The notes under the pieces: model-generated
Database searches by the model: none
What the model saw: the letters and a program-made list of their open reading frames with translations, nothing else
Told to the model about the DNA's origin: nothing
Part shown: positions 26,137-35,207 of the stretch, piece by piece
Layout: every line of letters starts with the position of its first letter
Numbering within the stretch: position 1 is the first letter of the stretch
Translations under genes and position numbers: made by a program
Assembly: GCF_036429475.1 (NCBI RefSeq)
Contig: NZ_CP144125.1
Location: 2,604,001-2,668,000 of the forward strand
Source of the DNA: Halalkalicoccus sp. CGA53
GTDB lineage: Archaea > Halobacteriota > Halobacteria > Halobacteriales > Halalkalicoccaceae
Direction of reading: 5' to 3'
DNA: 64,000 nucleotides

Positions 26137-27080
26137 GCACCTCGATCACCGACCGCGTACTTGATCGCGTCACGACCGACTCCGGAGAGGGCTTTCTCAC
26201 CCGGCGACGAATCGAGCGGTACCGAAACGACATCGCCTCGGTCGGCGGCGTCGTCCTGGGGGACAGACTCGGGAGGATCGGCGTCGTAATCCTGCTGTTC
26301 TTCCTGTTCATGGCGCTGTTCGCCCCCTTCCTCGCGCCCCACGACCCGGCGGCGGTCCACCGGGGCGAGGGTGGCGAGGTCCTCCGGACGACCGGCCCCT
26401 CGATGGACCACCCGCTCGGGACCACCAACTACGGTGAGGACGTCCTCTCGCAGGTGATCATGTCGACGCAGGTGTCGATCATGGTCGGGCTGTTGGCCGC
26501 GTTGATCGCCGTCTTCATCGGCGCGAACGTCGCGCTCGTCAGCGCCTACTACGGCGGGACGATCGACGACGTCCTGATGCGGATCGTCGACGTGGCGTAC
26601 GGGCTTCCGTTCCTCCCGTTCGTTATCGTCCTCGTGTTCATCTTCGGGACGAACATACAGAACATCATCCTCGTGATCGGGCTCATCCTCTGGCGCGACT
26701 CTGCGAGGGTGATACGATCGGAGGTGCTCTCGCAGAAACAGCGGCCGTACATCGAGTCGGCGAAGGCGGTCGGCGCGAGCGACATCCGGATCATGTACCG
26801 ACACATCTTCCCGAACGTGCTCCCGCTCGTCGGGCTCTACATGGCGTTCGCGGTCGCGTACGCGGTCATCTACGAGGCGAGCCTCGCGTTCCTCGGGTTC
26901 GGCGACCCCGAGCTCTGGTCGTGGGGACAGATGCTCTTCCAGGCGTACCACTCGGGCGGTATCCGGTTCGCCTGGTGGTGGGTACTGCCCGCCGGGATCT
27001 GCATCATGCTGCTCGTCGCGTCCGTGTTCTTCATCGGACGGAGCCTCGAAGAGATCACCAACCGGGAGCTGAGACACTGA
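26133..27080 (+). CDS. dppC: ABC transporter permease, DppC type
   Basis: A 315-residue permease partner. An N-terminal membrane segment (about 45-66, IGVVILLFFLFMALFAPFLAP) precedes the periplasmic-type loop with HPLGTTNYGEDVLSQ, then the transport domain with the coupling motif PYIESAKAVGASDIRIMYRHIFPNVLP. It overlaps the DppB-type gene by 4 bp and ends 1 bp before the first ATPase gene, so the operon is tightly packed. Confidence 0.9.
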   Translation: MSTSITDRVLDRVTTDSGEGFLTRRRIERYRNDIASVGGVVLGDRLGRIGVVILLFFLFMALFAPFLAPHDPAAVHRGEGGEVLRTTGPSMDHPLGTTNYGEDVLSQVIMSTQVSIMVGLLAALIAVFIGANVALVSAYYGGTIDDVLMRIVDVAYGLPFLPFVIVLVFIFGTNIQNIILVIGLILWRDSARVIRSEVLSQKQRPYIESAKAVGASDIRIMYRHIFPNVLPLVGLYMAFAVAYAVIYEASLAFLGFGDPELWSWGQMLFQAYHSGGIRFAWWWVLPAGICIMLLVASVFFIGRSLEEITNRELRH

Positions 27081-27081
27081 C

Positions 27082-28128
27082 ATGCTACAGATCGACGACC
27101 TACACACGCGGTACAGGACGGATGCGGGCGACGTACACGCCGTCGACGGTGTCTCGTTCACCGTCGACGAGAAGGAGACCCTCGGGCTGGTCGGCGAGAG
27201 CGGCTGTGGCAAGACGACGCTCGCGAAGTCGATCTTCGACCTGCTGCCCAGGAACGGATCGGTCGTGCGCGGCTCCGTGAACCTCGACGGGACCGAACTC
27301 ACCGAACTCACCGAGAAGGAGCTGCGAAAGCGGATCCGCTGGCAGGAGATATCGATGATCCCACAGACCGCGATGAACGGGCTCGATCCCGTCCAGACGG
27401 TCGGGAAACAGATCATGCAGGTGATCCGGGTCCACGAGGGCGTCTCGAAGGCGGAGGCGCGCCAGCGTGCGCGCGAGCTGTTCGAGGAGCTGGGTCTGGA
27501 GCCCGACCGGATCACCGACTACCCACACCAGTTCTCGGGCGGGATGGCCCAGCGGGCGATGATCGCCCTCTCGCTCGCGCTGAGCCCGTCGATCGTGCTC
27601 GCGGACGAGCCGACGACCGCGCTCGACGTGATGATCCAGGACCGGATCCTCAAGCTCATCAACGAGATCCAGGAGGAGTACGAGATGGGGATGATCATGA
27701 TCACCCACGACATGTCGGTCGTCTCCGAGACGTGTGATACGATCGCGGTGATGTACGCCGGCCGTGTCGTCGAGTACGCCGACGCCCGCACCGTGATCAA
27801 GAACCCCCGTCACCCGTACACGATGGGGCTCAGGAACGCGTTTCCGGACATCAGCGAGGACTCACAGGACCTCGTCTCCGTCCCCGGCGAACCGCCGGAC
27901 CTGGTCGATCCGGAACCGGGCTGTAAGTTCGCCCCGCGGTGTCCGTTCGCCGTCGACGAGTGCTGGGACGTCGACCCCGAACCCCAGGAGTTCGACGACG
28001 GCCACATCGTCGAGTGCCACCGGGCCGACGAGGCGGAACAGCTCCGCGAGGAGGCGGCCGACAGCGAGACCTGGCTGGCGATGGCGAGCGACGACGCGAG
28101 CGGCGTGGTGGTGGAAAGCGATGACTGA
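27082..28128 (+). CDS. dppD: ABC transporter ATP-binding protein, DppD type
   Basis: A 348-residue ATPase with Walker A GESGCGKTT (about 38-46), signature FSGGMAQRA, Walker B VLADEPTTALD and switch histidine in ITHDMSVV. The C-terminal oligopeptide-type extension has GCKFAPRCPFAVDECWDVDP, with regularly spaced cysteines seen in this family. It energises the permease from the cytoplasm together with the next gene and overlaps it by 8 bp. Confidence 0.92.
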   Translation: MLQIDDLHTRYRTDAGDVHAVDGVSFTVDEKETLGLVGESGCGKTTLAKSIFDLLPRNGSVVRGSVNLDGTELTELTEKELRKRIRWQEISMIPQTAMNGLDPVQTVGKQIMQVIRVHEGVSKAEARQRARELFEELGLEPDRITDYPHQFSGGMAQRAMIALSLALSPSIVLADEPTTALDVMIQDRILKLINEIQEEYEMGMIMITHDMSVVSETCDTIAVMYAGRVVEYADARTVIKNPRHPYTMGLRNAFPDISEDSQDLVSVPGEPPDLVDPEPGCKFAPRCPFAVDECWDVDPEPQEFDDGHIVECHRADEAEQLREEAADSETWLAMASDDASGVVVESDD

Positions 28129-29197
28129 TCCGAACGCGATGATCGAGGCGAAGGGGCTGAAAAAGCACTTCATGGCGGACGACGACCTGTTCACCCGGCT
28201 GTTCGGCTGGGGCGAGCCGAAGCTCGTCAAGGCCGTCGACGGCGTCGACCTCACGATCGGGAAGGGCGAGGCCGTCGGGGTCGCCGGTGAGAGCGGCTGT
28301 GGCAAGACGACGCTCGGAAAGACCCTGCTCAAGCTCTACGATCCCGACGGCGGGAGCATCCACTTCGACGGCTACGACATCACCGACACGACTGAGATCG
28401 AGGGGATGAACTTTCGGACCGAGGCGCAGGTGATCCACCAGGACCCGTACAAGTCGCTCAACCCGCGCTTTACCGTCTACAACTGGGTCAAAGAGCCCCT
28501 CGACATCCACGGGATCGGCTCGGCGGAGGAGCGGGAGGCGAAGGTGATGGAGTGCATCGAGATGGCGGGGCTCCGTCCGGCGGAGGCGTACGCGAACGAG
28601 TACCCCTCCGAGCTCTCCGGCGGCGAACGACAGCGCGTCGGCATCGCGCGGGCGATCGTGCTCGACCCGTCGTTCCTGGTCGCCGACGAGCCGGTCAGTA
28701 TGCTCGACGTGAGCGTCAGGGCGAGCGTTCTCGGCCTGTTACAGCGGCTCCAGGACGAGCTCGGGCTCTCGATCATGTACGTCAGTCACGACCTCTCGTT
28801 GCTGAAACACACCTGTGACCGCCTCGTGATCATGTATCTGGGTCGGGTGGTCGAGGAGGGTCCCGCGAGGGAGGTGATAAACGATCCGAAACACCCGTAC
28901 ACGAAGGCGCTGGTCTCCTCGACGCCGATCATCGACCCGGACACCCACCGAACGGCGATCGAGATCGAGGGGGAGGTGCCGGATCCGGTCAACCTCCCTC
29001 CCGGCTGTCGGTTCGCCCCCCGTTGTCCGGAGGCGATGCCCGAGTGCGAGCAGGGCGAGCCGAGGATGTACGACGTGGGGGACGAGCAGGTGGCCCGCTG
29101 TATCCTCTACGACGACGAGCTCACCGACGGGACGGGGAGCAAGCTCGAATCGGGATTCAGCTCCGCCGAACCGGAATCCACCGCCGAGAGCGACTGA
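28121..29197 (+). CDS. dppF: ABC transporter ATP-binding protein, DppF type
   Basis: A 358-residue ATPase, second of the pair. Walker A GESGCGKTT, signature LSGGERQRVGIARAI, Walker B LVADEPVSMLD, switch YVSHDLSLL. The C-terminal GCRFAPRCPEAMPECEQGEP is the oligopeptide-type cysteine segment. It completes the importer operon; an SDR gene with its own promoter follows 62 bp later. Confidence 0.92.
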   Translation: MTDPNAMIEAKGLKKHFMADDDLFTRLFGWGEPKLVKAVDGVDLTIGKGEAVGVAGESGCGKTTLGKTLLKLYDPDGGSIHFDGYDITDTTEIEGMNFRTEAQVIHQDPYKSLNPRFTVYNWVKEPLDIHGIGSAEEREAKVMECIEMAGLRPAEAYANEYPSELSGGERQRVGIARAIVLDPSFLVADEPVSMLDVSVRASVLGLLQRLQDELGLSIMYVSHDLSLLKHTCDRLVIMYLGRVVEEGPAREVINDPKHPYTKALVSSTPIIDPDTHRTAIEIEGEVPDPVNLPPGCRFAPRCPEAMPECEQGEPRMYDVGDEQVARCILYDDELTDGTGSKLESGFSSAEPESTAESD

Positions 29198-29259
29198 GAC
29201 GGCGACCGACCGTCGTCCCCGACAGTACTGTTATTAGACCCGACGACGATACCCCCGGA

Positions 29260-30048
29260 ATGGGTTCGACAGCGTACGATTTCACCGACGAGGTCGTCGT
29301 CGTGACCGGTGGGAGCTCCGGGATCGGTCGAGCGATCGCCCGGCGGTTCGGCGACGCCGGCGCGACCGTGATCAACGCCGACCTGCGAGCGGGGACGAAA
29401 GACCCCGGCGAGGAGGCGCCGACCCACGAGGCGATCGAGGATTCAGGGGGAACGGCGACGTTCGTCGAGACGGACGCGAGCGATCCCGACGATCTGGGTA
29501 CCGTCGTCGAGGCCGCCAGCGAGTTCGGTGGCGTCGACGTGATGATCAACAACGCCGGAATCTACGTCGGAGCGCCGTTCCGGGAGGTCACGCGGGAGCA
29601 GTTCGATCGGCTCCACGCGGTGAACGCCAGAGGGGTCTACTTCGGGACGCAGACGGCGGCCAACGACATGATAGAGAGGGGAGAGCCGGGATCGATCGTC
29701 AACACGGCGTCGATCAGCTCGAACGTCGCCCAGCCTGGGCAGGTCCACTACGACTCGACGAAGGGTGCCGTCAGGATGATCACCCGGGGTGCGGCGCTCG
29801 AACTCGCGGAGCACGGCATCCGCGTCAACGCGGTCGCGCCGGGCGTGATCGCGACGGAGATCATGGAGGGGTGGTCACAGGGGGCGGTCGACGCGCTCGA
29901 GAACGAGGAACTCGTCAAGCAACCCCCGCTCGGGAGAGCCGGCGTGCCAGAGGACGTGGCTGGGCCTGTCGTTTTCCTCGCGAGCGACGACGCCGAGTAC
30001 GTCACCGGCGCGCTGCTCGACGTAGACGGGGGCTGGCAGGTCTTCTGA
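29260..30048 (+). CDS. SDR family sugar dehydrogenase (paralogue 2)
   Basis: A 262-residue classical short-chain dehydrogenase, close paralogue of the one at 16189-16971. The cofactor site is GGSSGIGRAIA, then NNAG, TASISSN and YDSTKGAVR, ending in DGGWQVF. The box gttattaga at 29230-29238 is 22-30 bp before ATG 29260, so it has its own promoter despite following the importer genes. The first residues and the region around the substrate loop (APFREVTREQ against GSVLDLEPEE) differ most, suggesting different sugars. Confidence 0.85.
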   Translation: MGSTAYDFTDEVVVVTGGSSGIGRAIARRFGDAGATVINADLRAGTKDPGEEAPTHEAIEDSGGTATFVETDASDPDDLGTVVEAASEFGGVDVMINNAGIYVGAPFREVTREQFDRLHAVNARGVYFGTQTAANDMIERGEPGSIVNTASISSNVAQPGQVHYDSTKGAVRMITRGAALELAEHGIRVNAVAPGVIATEIMEGWSQGAVDALENEELVKQPPLGRAGVPEDVAGPVVFLASDDAEYVTGALLDVDGGWQVF

Positions 30049-30078
30049 GACGGTTCGAGCGCGTGTCGTTTCGGACAC

Positions 30079-31173
30079 TCAGTCGAACGAGACCTCGAAC
30101 TCCTCACGTGCGTCTGGGTCGACCGCGTAGCCGTGACCCGGCGCGTCGGGGAGTTCGACGTAGCCGTCGGCGACCGTCGGCGGGGTCTCAAGCACCGGGG
30201 CAACGTCGTACTCCGGGATGTACTCGACGATCCAGCCGGTCGGGACGGCGCTCACCAGGTGGGCGCTGATCGCGTAGTAGAAGTGCGGGGCGAACGGGAG
30301 GTGTGAGGACGCCGCCCGCCGTGCGACGTCGAGTTGGCCGGTGACGCCACCGCCCCGGACGAGGTCGGGCTGGACGACGCCGAGACCGCCGTTCTCGATG
30401 AGAGAGTCGAACCGTTCGGGTCGGTAGAACATCTCCCCGGTGGCGAGCGGCGGCCGAATGGCCTCGGCGACACGGCGGTGGCCGTCGACGTCGAACTCCG
30501 ATATCGGCTCTTCGACCCAGGCGAGGTCGAACGAGTCGAGCCGTTCGACGGCGGTGATCGTCTCGTCGACGGTCCACGCTTGGTTCGCGTCGACGAACAG
30601 GTCGGCGTCCGGCCCGATAGCCTCCCGGACGGTTTCGAGCCGGTCGACCTCCTCCACGAGCGGCCTGTTGCCCACTTTGGTCTTGAAGGCGGTGAACCCC
30701 GCCTCGACCTGCGACTCGAGGAGCTCGCGGAGGGTTTCTAGGTCGTGGTGGGCGTCCATGTTCGAAGCGTACGCACGCACGCGCGGGTCGGAGCCGCCGG
30801 TGAACTCGTAGAGCGGTCGTCCCGCCGCCTGTGCCTTGAGGTCCCACAGGGCGACGTCGATCGCAGAACGCGGCCACGCGGAGAGTCCGAGTTCGCCGTA
30901 GTAGATCGTCCGAAGCCTGAGGTCCGCCCGAATCGCCTCGGTGTGCCAGGGGTCCCGACCGACGAGGAGGTCGGCGAACTGGGAGTCGACGAACCGTTCG
31001 AGCAGGTCCGGACCGTAGCCGAGCGATCCCATCCAGCCGGTGCCGACGGAGCCGTCGTCGGTGGTGAGTTCGACGACGACCCAGTAGACGTCGGTGATCG
31101 AGAGGCGTGAGTCGCCGACGGTTCGACCGATCGGGAGCCTGAGCGTGTACGTCTCGACGTCCGTGATCTCCAT
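30079..31173 (-). CDS. mandelate racemase/muconate lactonizing family enzyme
   Basis: A 364-residue enolase-superfamily protein. Catalytic candidates are Lys164/Lys166 (FKTKVG), Asp195 (VDANQAW), Glu221 (WVEEP), Glu247 (TGEMF) and His297 (PHFYY). The TATA-like gcatatactg (31196-31205) lies 23-32 bp before ATG 31173. It converges on the SDR gene at 29260-30048 with a 30-bp gap. It is the fourth family member in the window and clearly diverged from the others; its substrate cannot be named. Confidence 0.87.
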   Translation of the reverse strand: MEITDVETYTLRLPIGRTVGDSRLSITDVYWVVVELTTDDGSVGTGWMGSLGYGPDLLERFVDSQFADLLVGRDPWHTEAIRADLRLRTIYYGELGLSAWPRSAIDVALWDLKAQAAGRPLYEFTGGSDPRVRAYASNMDAHHDLETLRELLESQVEAGFTAFKTKVGNRPLVEEVDRLETVREAIGPDADLFVDANQAWTVDETITAVERLDSFDLAWVEEPISEFDVDGHRRVAEAIRPPLATGEMFYRPERFDSLIENGGLGVVQPDLVRGGGVTGQLDVARRAASSHLPFAPHFYYAISAHLVSAVPTGWIVEYIPEYDVAPVLETPPTVADGYVELPDAPGHGYAVDPDAREEFEVSFD

Positions 31174-31319
31174 GCGCTACTATTCACTCACTCCAGCATA
31201 TACTGCGCCCTCCGCCAGAGCGGTGGTAGGTGTTCTGTAGCTGTACCCCGCGAGGCCGACGCGTCGAACGGTGAACGGTCGCGAAAGCGTTTTTATCCGC
31301 TCGGCGGTAACCCCCATCC

Positions 31320-31574
31320 GTGAGCCACCCGGACGACGGCGACCCGGAGTTCGATCTCCTCGGAGTGAGCGATATCGAGGAGACCGAGTGCCAGATATCC
31401 GGCTGTGACCGTCCGGGGATCGTCCCGCGGAACGTCCGTGGCGACGACCCGGAGGAACCGGTCGCGAAGCACTACGTCTGTCGCTATCACCACCGGCTGT
31501 TCCTCGGCGTGAGGGTCGGCCTCGCGATCGGCCTGGTCGTCGTCCTCCTCGTCGTGTTCTTCAACATCCTGTGA
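31320..31574 (+). CDS. small C-terminally anchored membrane protein with Cys/His cluster
   Basis: An 84-residue protein of unknown function. A soluble part has CQISGCDRPG and, later, YVCRYHHRLF, a possible zinc site (three Cys and two His). One membrane helix (about 62-83, VGLAIGLVVVLLVVFFNIL) closes the protein. The GTG start at 31320 is supported by tttttat at 31290-31296, at exact leaderless distance. Small zinc-ribbon plus membrane-anchor proteins are common in haloarchaea and mostly unstudied. Confidence 0.7.
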   Translation: MSHPDDGDPEFDLLGVSDIEETECQISGCDRPGIVPRNVRGDDPEEPVAKHYVCRYHHRLFLGVRVGLAIGLVVVLLVVFFNIL

Positions 31575-31703
31575 TGGTTTCTCGGGGGCCCGAGGACGGC
31601 GTTCGACGGTTCGACACCTCGACGGAGCGTCGTGGTGCGGTCGACGGGTCACGGGACTCCGGAATCCGATACGCTTTTACCCTCAAGTGTCACAGCCACC
31701 GGT

Positions 31704-32468
31704 ATGGACACGTTAGATCACGTGATGATTCGGGTCGAGGACTTAGACGAGTCCCTTGAGTGGTACCAGACCCACCTCGACTACGAGGAGAAGGGCCGAT
31801 GGGAGGCAGATACCTTCACCAACGTCTTCCTCGGTCCCGAGGACATGCACGAGGACGGCGCGAAACTCGAGCTCACGTATAACCACGACGGCCGTTCGTA
31901 CGAGATGGGAGACGCCTGGGGACACATCGCGGTACGGGTGCCCGAGGGAGAACTGGAAGAGCGGTACGAAGAGCTGATGGATGAGGGCGTCGAGGACTAC
32001 CGCGATCCGGAGTCCTGCGGTGGGCGCTACGCGTTCGTGAGGGACCCGGACGGCCACGAGATCGAGATCGTCAAGCGCGATCAGGGCGCGCTCTGGAGCC
32101 TCGATCACACGATGATCCGCGTCGAGGACGCCGACGAGGCGCTCGCGTGGTGGACCCGGAAGCTCGGCTACGCCTACACGGGAAAGCGCTGGGAGGCCGA
32201 TTCGTTCGCGAACTACTTCATGGCACCCGTCGGTGCGGCAGAGGAGGAGATGACCGTCGAACTCACCTACAACTACGACGGCCGCTCCTACGAGATGGGC
32301 GACGCCTGGGGGCACCTGGCCGTTCGCACCGACGACCTCGACGAGGCGTGGGACGACCTCATGACGCGGGACGCGGAGGACTACCGCGATCCGGAGTCGT
32401 GTGGTGACCGCTACGCTTTCACGAAGGACCAGGACGGCCACGAGATCGAGATCGTCACGCGGGACTGA
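31704..32468 (+). CDS. two-domain glyoxalase/VOC family protein
   Basis: A 254-residue protein made of two tandem VOC domains (about 1-127 and 130-254) that strongly resemble each other: each has LDHxMIRVED, an ELTYN strand, GRSYEMGDAWGH and DYRDPESCGxRYAF ending in GHEIEIV. His, Glu, His and Glu at metal positions are kept in both. The layout resembles a fused glyoxalase I, which converts methylglyoxal adducts. The frame opens at 31632, but ATG 31704 with cttttac (31674-31680) upstream is right. Confidence 0.85.
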   Translation: MDTLDHVMIRVEDLDESLEWYQTHLDYEEKGRWEADTFTNVFLGPEDMHEDGAKLELTYNHDGRSYEMGDAWGHIAVRVPEGELEERYEELMDEGVEDYRDPESCGGRYAFVRDPDGHEIEIVKRDQGALWSLDHTMIRVEDADEALAWWTRKLGYAYTGKRWEADSFANYFMAPVGAAEEEMTVELTYNYDGRSYEMGDAWGHLAVRTDDLDEAWDDLMTRDAEDYRDPESCGDRYAFTKDQDGHEIEIVTRD

Positions 32469-32572
32469 CCGCCAGCGCTCGATCGGTTCTCCCCGCACGG
32501 TTCGAGCCCGCGAGAGTCGGATCGAACGGCGCACGACAGGATTAACACGGTTCGAGCGACAGGAAGAGACGT

Positions 32573-33667
32573 ATGTCCGCACCCGATCCGTTCTCCTCGT
32601 TCGCCGACCGGGACTGGCAGACGAACGATCCCGGCGAGCCCGTCCGACTCGCCATGGTCGGCCTCGGCTGGTGGGTTCGTGACGAGGCGATCCCGGCCGT
32701 CGAGGCGGGCGAGTTCTGCGAGACGAGCGTCGTCGTCAGTAGCTCGCGAGAGAAGGCCGAGCGGGTGAGAGATGAGACGCCGACGGCCGAGCACGCGATC
32801 ACCTACGAGGAGTACCACGACGGCGTCGCTGCCGACGGCTACGACGCCGTCTACATCTGTACCCCGAACGCGACCCACCTCGAGTACGTCGAGACGGCGG
32901 CAGAACTCGGTAAGGACGTCCTCTGCGAGAAACCGATGGAGGCGTCGGTCGAGCGTGCCACTCGAATGGTCGAGGTCTGTGAGGATCGAGGTGTAACGCT
33001 GATGGTCGCCTACCGGATGCAGACCGAACCCGCCGTCCGCCGTGCGCGAGAGCTGATCCGAGACGGTTTCGTCGGCGACCCGATCCTCGTCCAGGGGCAC
33101 ATGTCGGACTCGCTGCTCGATCTGATCCCCGATCCGGACCAGTGGCGCCTCGACCCGGAGCTCTCGGGCGGCTGTTCGCTGATCGACATCGGCATCTACC
33201 CCCTCAACACGACCCGGTTCCTGCTCGACGCGGAGCCGGTCTCGGTCCAGGGGAGGACCGTCTCCGTTCACGACGCCTTCTCCGAGGTCGACGAGCACGT
33301 CACGTTCCAGATCGCCTTCACCGGCGACGTCTCGGCGATCTACTCGGCGAGCCACAACGCCTACGGTACGAGCTATCTCAAGGTGCTCGGCTCCGAGGGC
33401 GAGGTCACGCTCGAACCGGTCTTCTTCCCGTGGGACGACCGCGAGGTGGTGCTACGTCGGGGTGCAACCGTCGACCGGATCACGTTCGAGCAGGTCGACC
33501 AGATGGAAGAGGAGTTCGACTACTTCGGCCACAGTCTGCAGAGCGGGACGGAGCCTACCCCCGACGGCCGACACGGGCTTCGGGACGTGCGAACGATCGA
33601 GGCGGTCTACGAGTCGGCCGAGGAGGGACGCTGGCGGTCGGTCCCCGCCGACGACCGACTCACCTGA
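32573..33667 (+). CDS. gfo6: Gfo/Idh/MocA dehydrogenase, D-xylose 1-dehydrogenase-like
   Basis: A 364-residue NADP-dependent aldose dehydrogenase-like protein. The Rossmann motif VGLGWW is at about 30-35; [43 protein letters not shown] (catalytic Lys in EKP) and [19 protein letters not shown] follow. It resembles Haloferax Gfo6/XacA, which oxidises xylose and related pentoses to lactones. An attaac box at 32540-32546 precedes ATG 32573. It is the intact counterpart of the wreck at the left edge of the window. Whether it prefers xylose, arabinose or glucose is not visible in sequence. Confidence 0.82.
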   Translation: MSAPDPFSSFADRDWQTNDPGEPVRLAMVGLGWWVRDEAIPAVEAGEFCETSVVVSSSREKAERVRDETPTAEHAITYEEYHDGVAADGYDAVYICTPNATHLEYVETAAELGKDVLCEKPMEASVERATRMVEVCEDRGVTLMVAYRMQTEPAVRRARELIRDGFVGDPILVQGHMSDSLLDLIPDPDQWRLDPELSGGCSLIDIGIYPLNTTRFLLDAEPVSVQGRTVSVHDAFSEVDEHVTFQIAFTGDVSAIYSASHNAYGTSYLKVLGSEGEVTLEPVFFPWDDREVVLRRGATVDRITFEQVDQMEEEFDYFGHSLQSGTEPTPDGRHGLRDVRTIEAVYESAEEGRWRSVPADDRLT

Positions 33668-34148
33668 GCGCCTCGGGGACGAAGAGATCGGGGTCGGCGC
33701 ACTCGATGAGGACCTCGTCGTCGTACTGCGAGTGGAGCAGGACCGAGAGGTGGCCCGCCTCCCTCGCCTCCTCGAGCATCCCCTCGGCCTCGTTCGGGAG
33801 GTAGTACGACTGGAACCCGATCACCCGTGCGGGCTCCTCGATCGAGAAGAACAGCCCCAGGAGGACGAGGCTCCCGACCCGGGAGGCGTAGATCTCCGCT
33901 CCGTCGAACCCGCCCGGGTCGATCAGCGACTCGACCTCCTCGACCTCGCCCTGTGGGAGGAGGACCGCGAGGCCGGGGAGGTCGTCGCCGTACTCCGAGG
34001 CGAGGACGGTCGTCACCCCGGGGTGGAACAGCGTCGCCTCGTAGCCTGCCTCCTGGTACTCCTCGAGCGTCGCGACGACGTCCTCTCTGAGCTCCTCCCA
34101 GTACGAGCCCGCCATGACCGCCGCCTCGTCCGGGTCGTTCGGAACCAT
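33660..34148 (-). CDS. conserved haloarchaeal protein of unknown function
   Basis: A 162-residue acidic protein without recognised domains. It begins MVPNDPDEAAVMAGSYWEELREDVVATLEEY and contains predicted alternating helices and strands (EATLFHPGVTTVLAS, GLAVLLPQGEVEEV). No signal peptide or membrane helix. The last codons overlap the end of the gfo6 gene on the other strand by 8 bp. It lies 54 bp after the PdxA-like gene and could be the last gene of that operon, but it looks like a stand-alone household haloarchaeal family. Confidence 0.65.
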   Translation of the reverse strand: MVPNDPDEAAVMAGSYWEELREDVVATLEEYQEAGYEATLFHPGVTTVLASEYGDDLPGLAVLLPQGEVEEVESLIDPGGFDGAEIYASRVGSLVLLGLFFSIEEPARVIGFQSYYLPNEAEGMLEEAREAGHLSVLLHSQYDDEVLIECADPDLFVPEALR

Positions 34149-34202
34149 GCCCTACGGTCGCCCGGGTGGTGGAAACCCCTTCCGGTGAGCCGCCGACAGA
34201 AC

Positions 34203-35207
34203 TCACTCCCGGTTGCCCGCGACCCGCGCGGCGAGTTCGACGGCGTCGATCATGCTCGTCGGCGAGGCGATCCCCTCCCCGGCGATGTCGAACGCCGTCC
34301 CGTGGTCGACGCTGGTCCTGACGATCGGCAGCCCGATCGTCATGTTGACGCCGCTGACCTCGGCGCCGTCGGAGAAGCCGAGCATCTTGATCGGGATGTG
34401 CCCCTGGTCGTGGTACATCGAGACGACGCAGTCGGCCGCCCCGCCGGCCGCGCTCACGTAGACCGTGTCGGGCGACTCGGGACCGAACGCGTCGATCCCC
34501 GCCGCCCGCGCTCGCTCGACCGCGGGCTCGATCTCGGCGGCGTCCTCGGCACCGAGCAAGCCGCCGTCGCTGGCGTGGGGGTTGAGCCCGGCGACGGCGA
34601 TCGTCGGCTCGTCGATCCCGAGCCCGGAGAGCGCCTCCTCCGTGACGGCGATCGTCTCGTAGACGCGTTCGGTCGTGACGAGGTCACACGCCTCCCGGAG
34701 CGGGACGTGCGTGCTCACGTGGGTGACGCGGAGATCGCCCTCGATCAGCATCATCGAGTAGTTCTCCGTCCCGGTATACTCCGCGAGCATCCCGGTGTGC
34801 CCGGCGTGCGTGCTCCCCGCGAGCTTCGTCGACTGCTTGTTGATCGGCGCCGTCGTGATCGCGTCGATCGCGCCCGCCTGCGCGAGTTCGATCGCCCGCT
34901 CGACGTACGCGAGGCTCGCGGCGCCGTAGGCCCGGTCGACGACGCCGTACCCGAGGTCGTCGACGTTCGCCAGGTCGAGGACGTCGATCGAGTCTGGGTC
35001 GCTGCGGACGGACTCGACCGTCTCGACCGCACGGATCGCGAGCGGCGACTCGCGGGCGTCGACCGCCGCACGCATCACCGAGCCGTCGCCGATAACGACG
35101 ACCTTCGCGACCTCGACGAGTCTCGGATACGCGCCGACGATCACCTCCGGACCGATACCGGCGGGGTCGCCCATCGTGATACCGACCAGCGGCGCAGTGT
35201 TATCCAT
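34203..35207 (-). CDS. pdxA: PdxA-like four-carbon acid-sugar phosphate dehydrogenase
   Basis: A 334-residue PdxA-family NAD-dependent beta-decarboxylating dehydrogenase. GITMGDPAGIGPEV opens the protein; metal histidines lie in HAGHTGMLAEYTG, THVPLREAC, AGLNPHASDGG and MYHDQGHIPIK. ATG 35207 overlaps the upstream kinase by 8 bp. In bacteria, PdxA2 paired with a DUF1537 kinase degrades D-threonate or D-erythronate 4-phosphate to dihydroxyacetone phosphate. The pairing here supports that role over pyridoxal synthesis, which archaea perform by the PdxS/PdxT route. Confidence 0.85.
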   Translation of the reverse strand: MDNTAPLVGITMGDPAGIGPEVIVGAYPRLVEVAKVVVIGDGSVMRAAVDARESPLAIRAVETVESVRSDPDSIDVLDLANVDDLGYGVVDRAYGAASLAYVERAIELAQAGAIDAITTAPINKQSTKLAGSTHAGHTGMLAEYTGTENYSMMLIEGDLRVTHVSTHVPLREACDLVTTERVYETIAVTEEALSGLGIDEPTIAVAGLNPHASDGGLLGAEDAAEIEPAVERARAAGIDAFGPESPDTVYVSAAGGAADCVVSMYHDQGHIPIKMLGFSDGAEVSGVNMTIGLPIVRTSVDHGTAFDIAGEGIASPTSMIDAVELAARVAGNRE

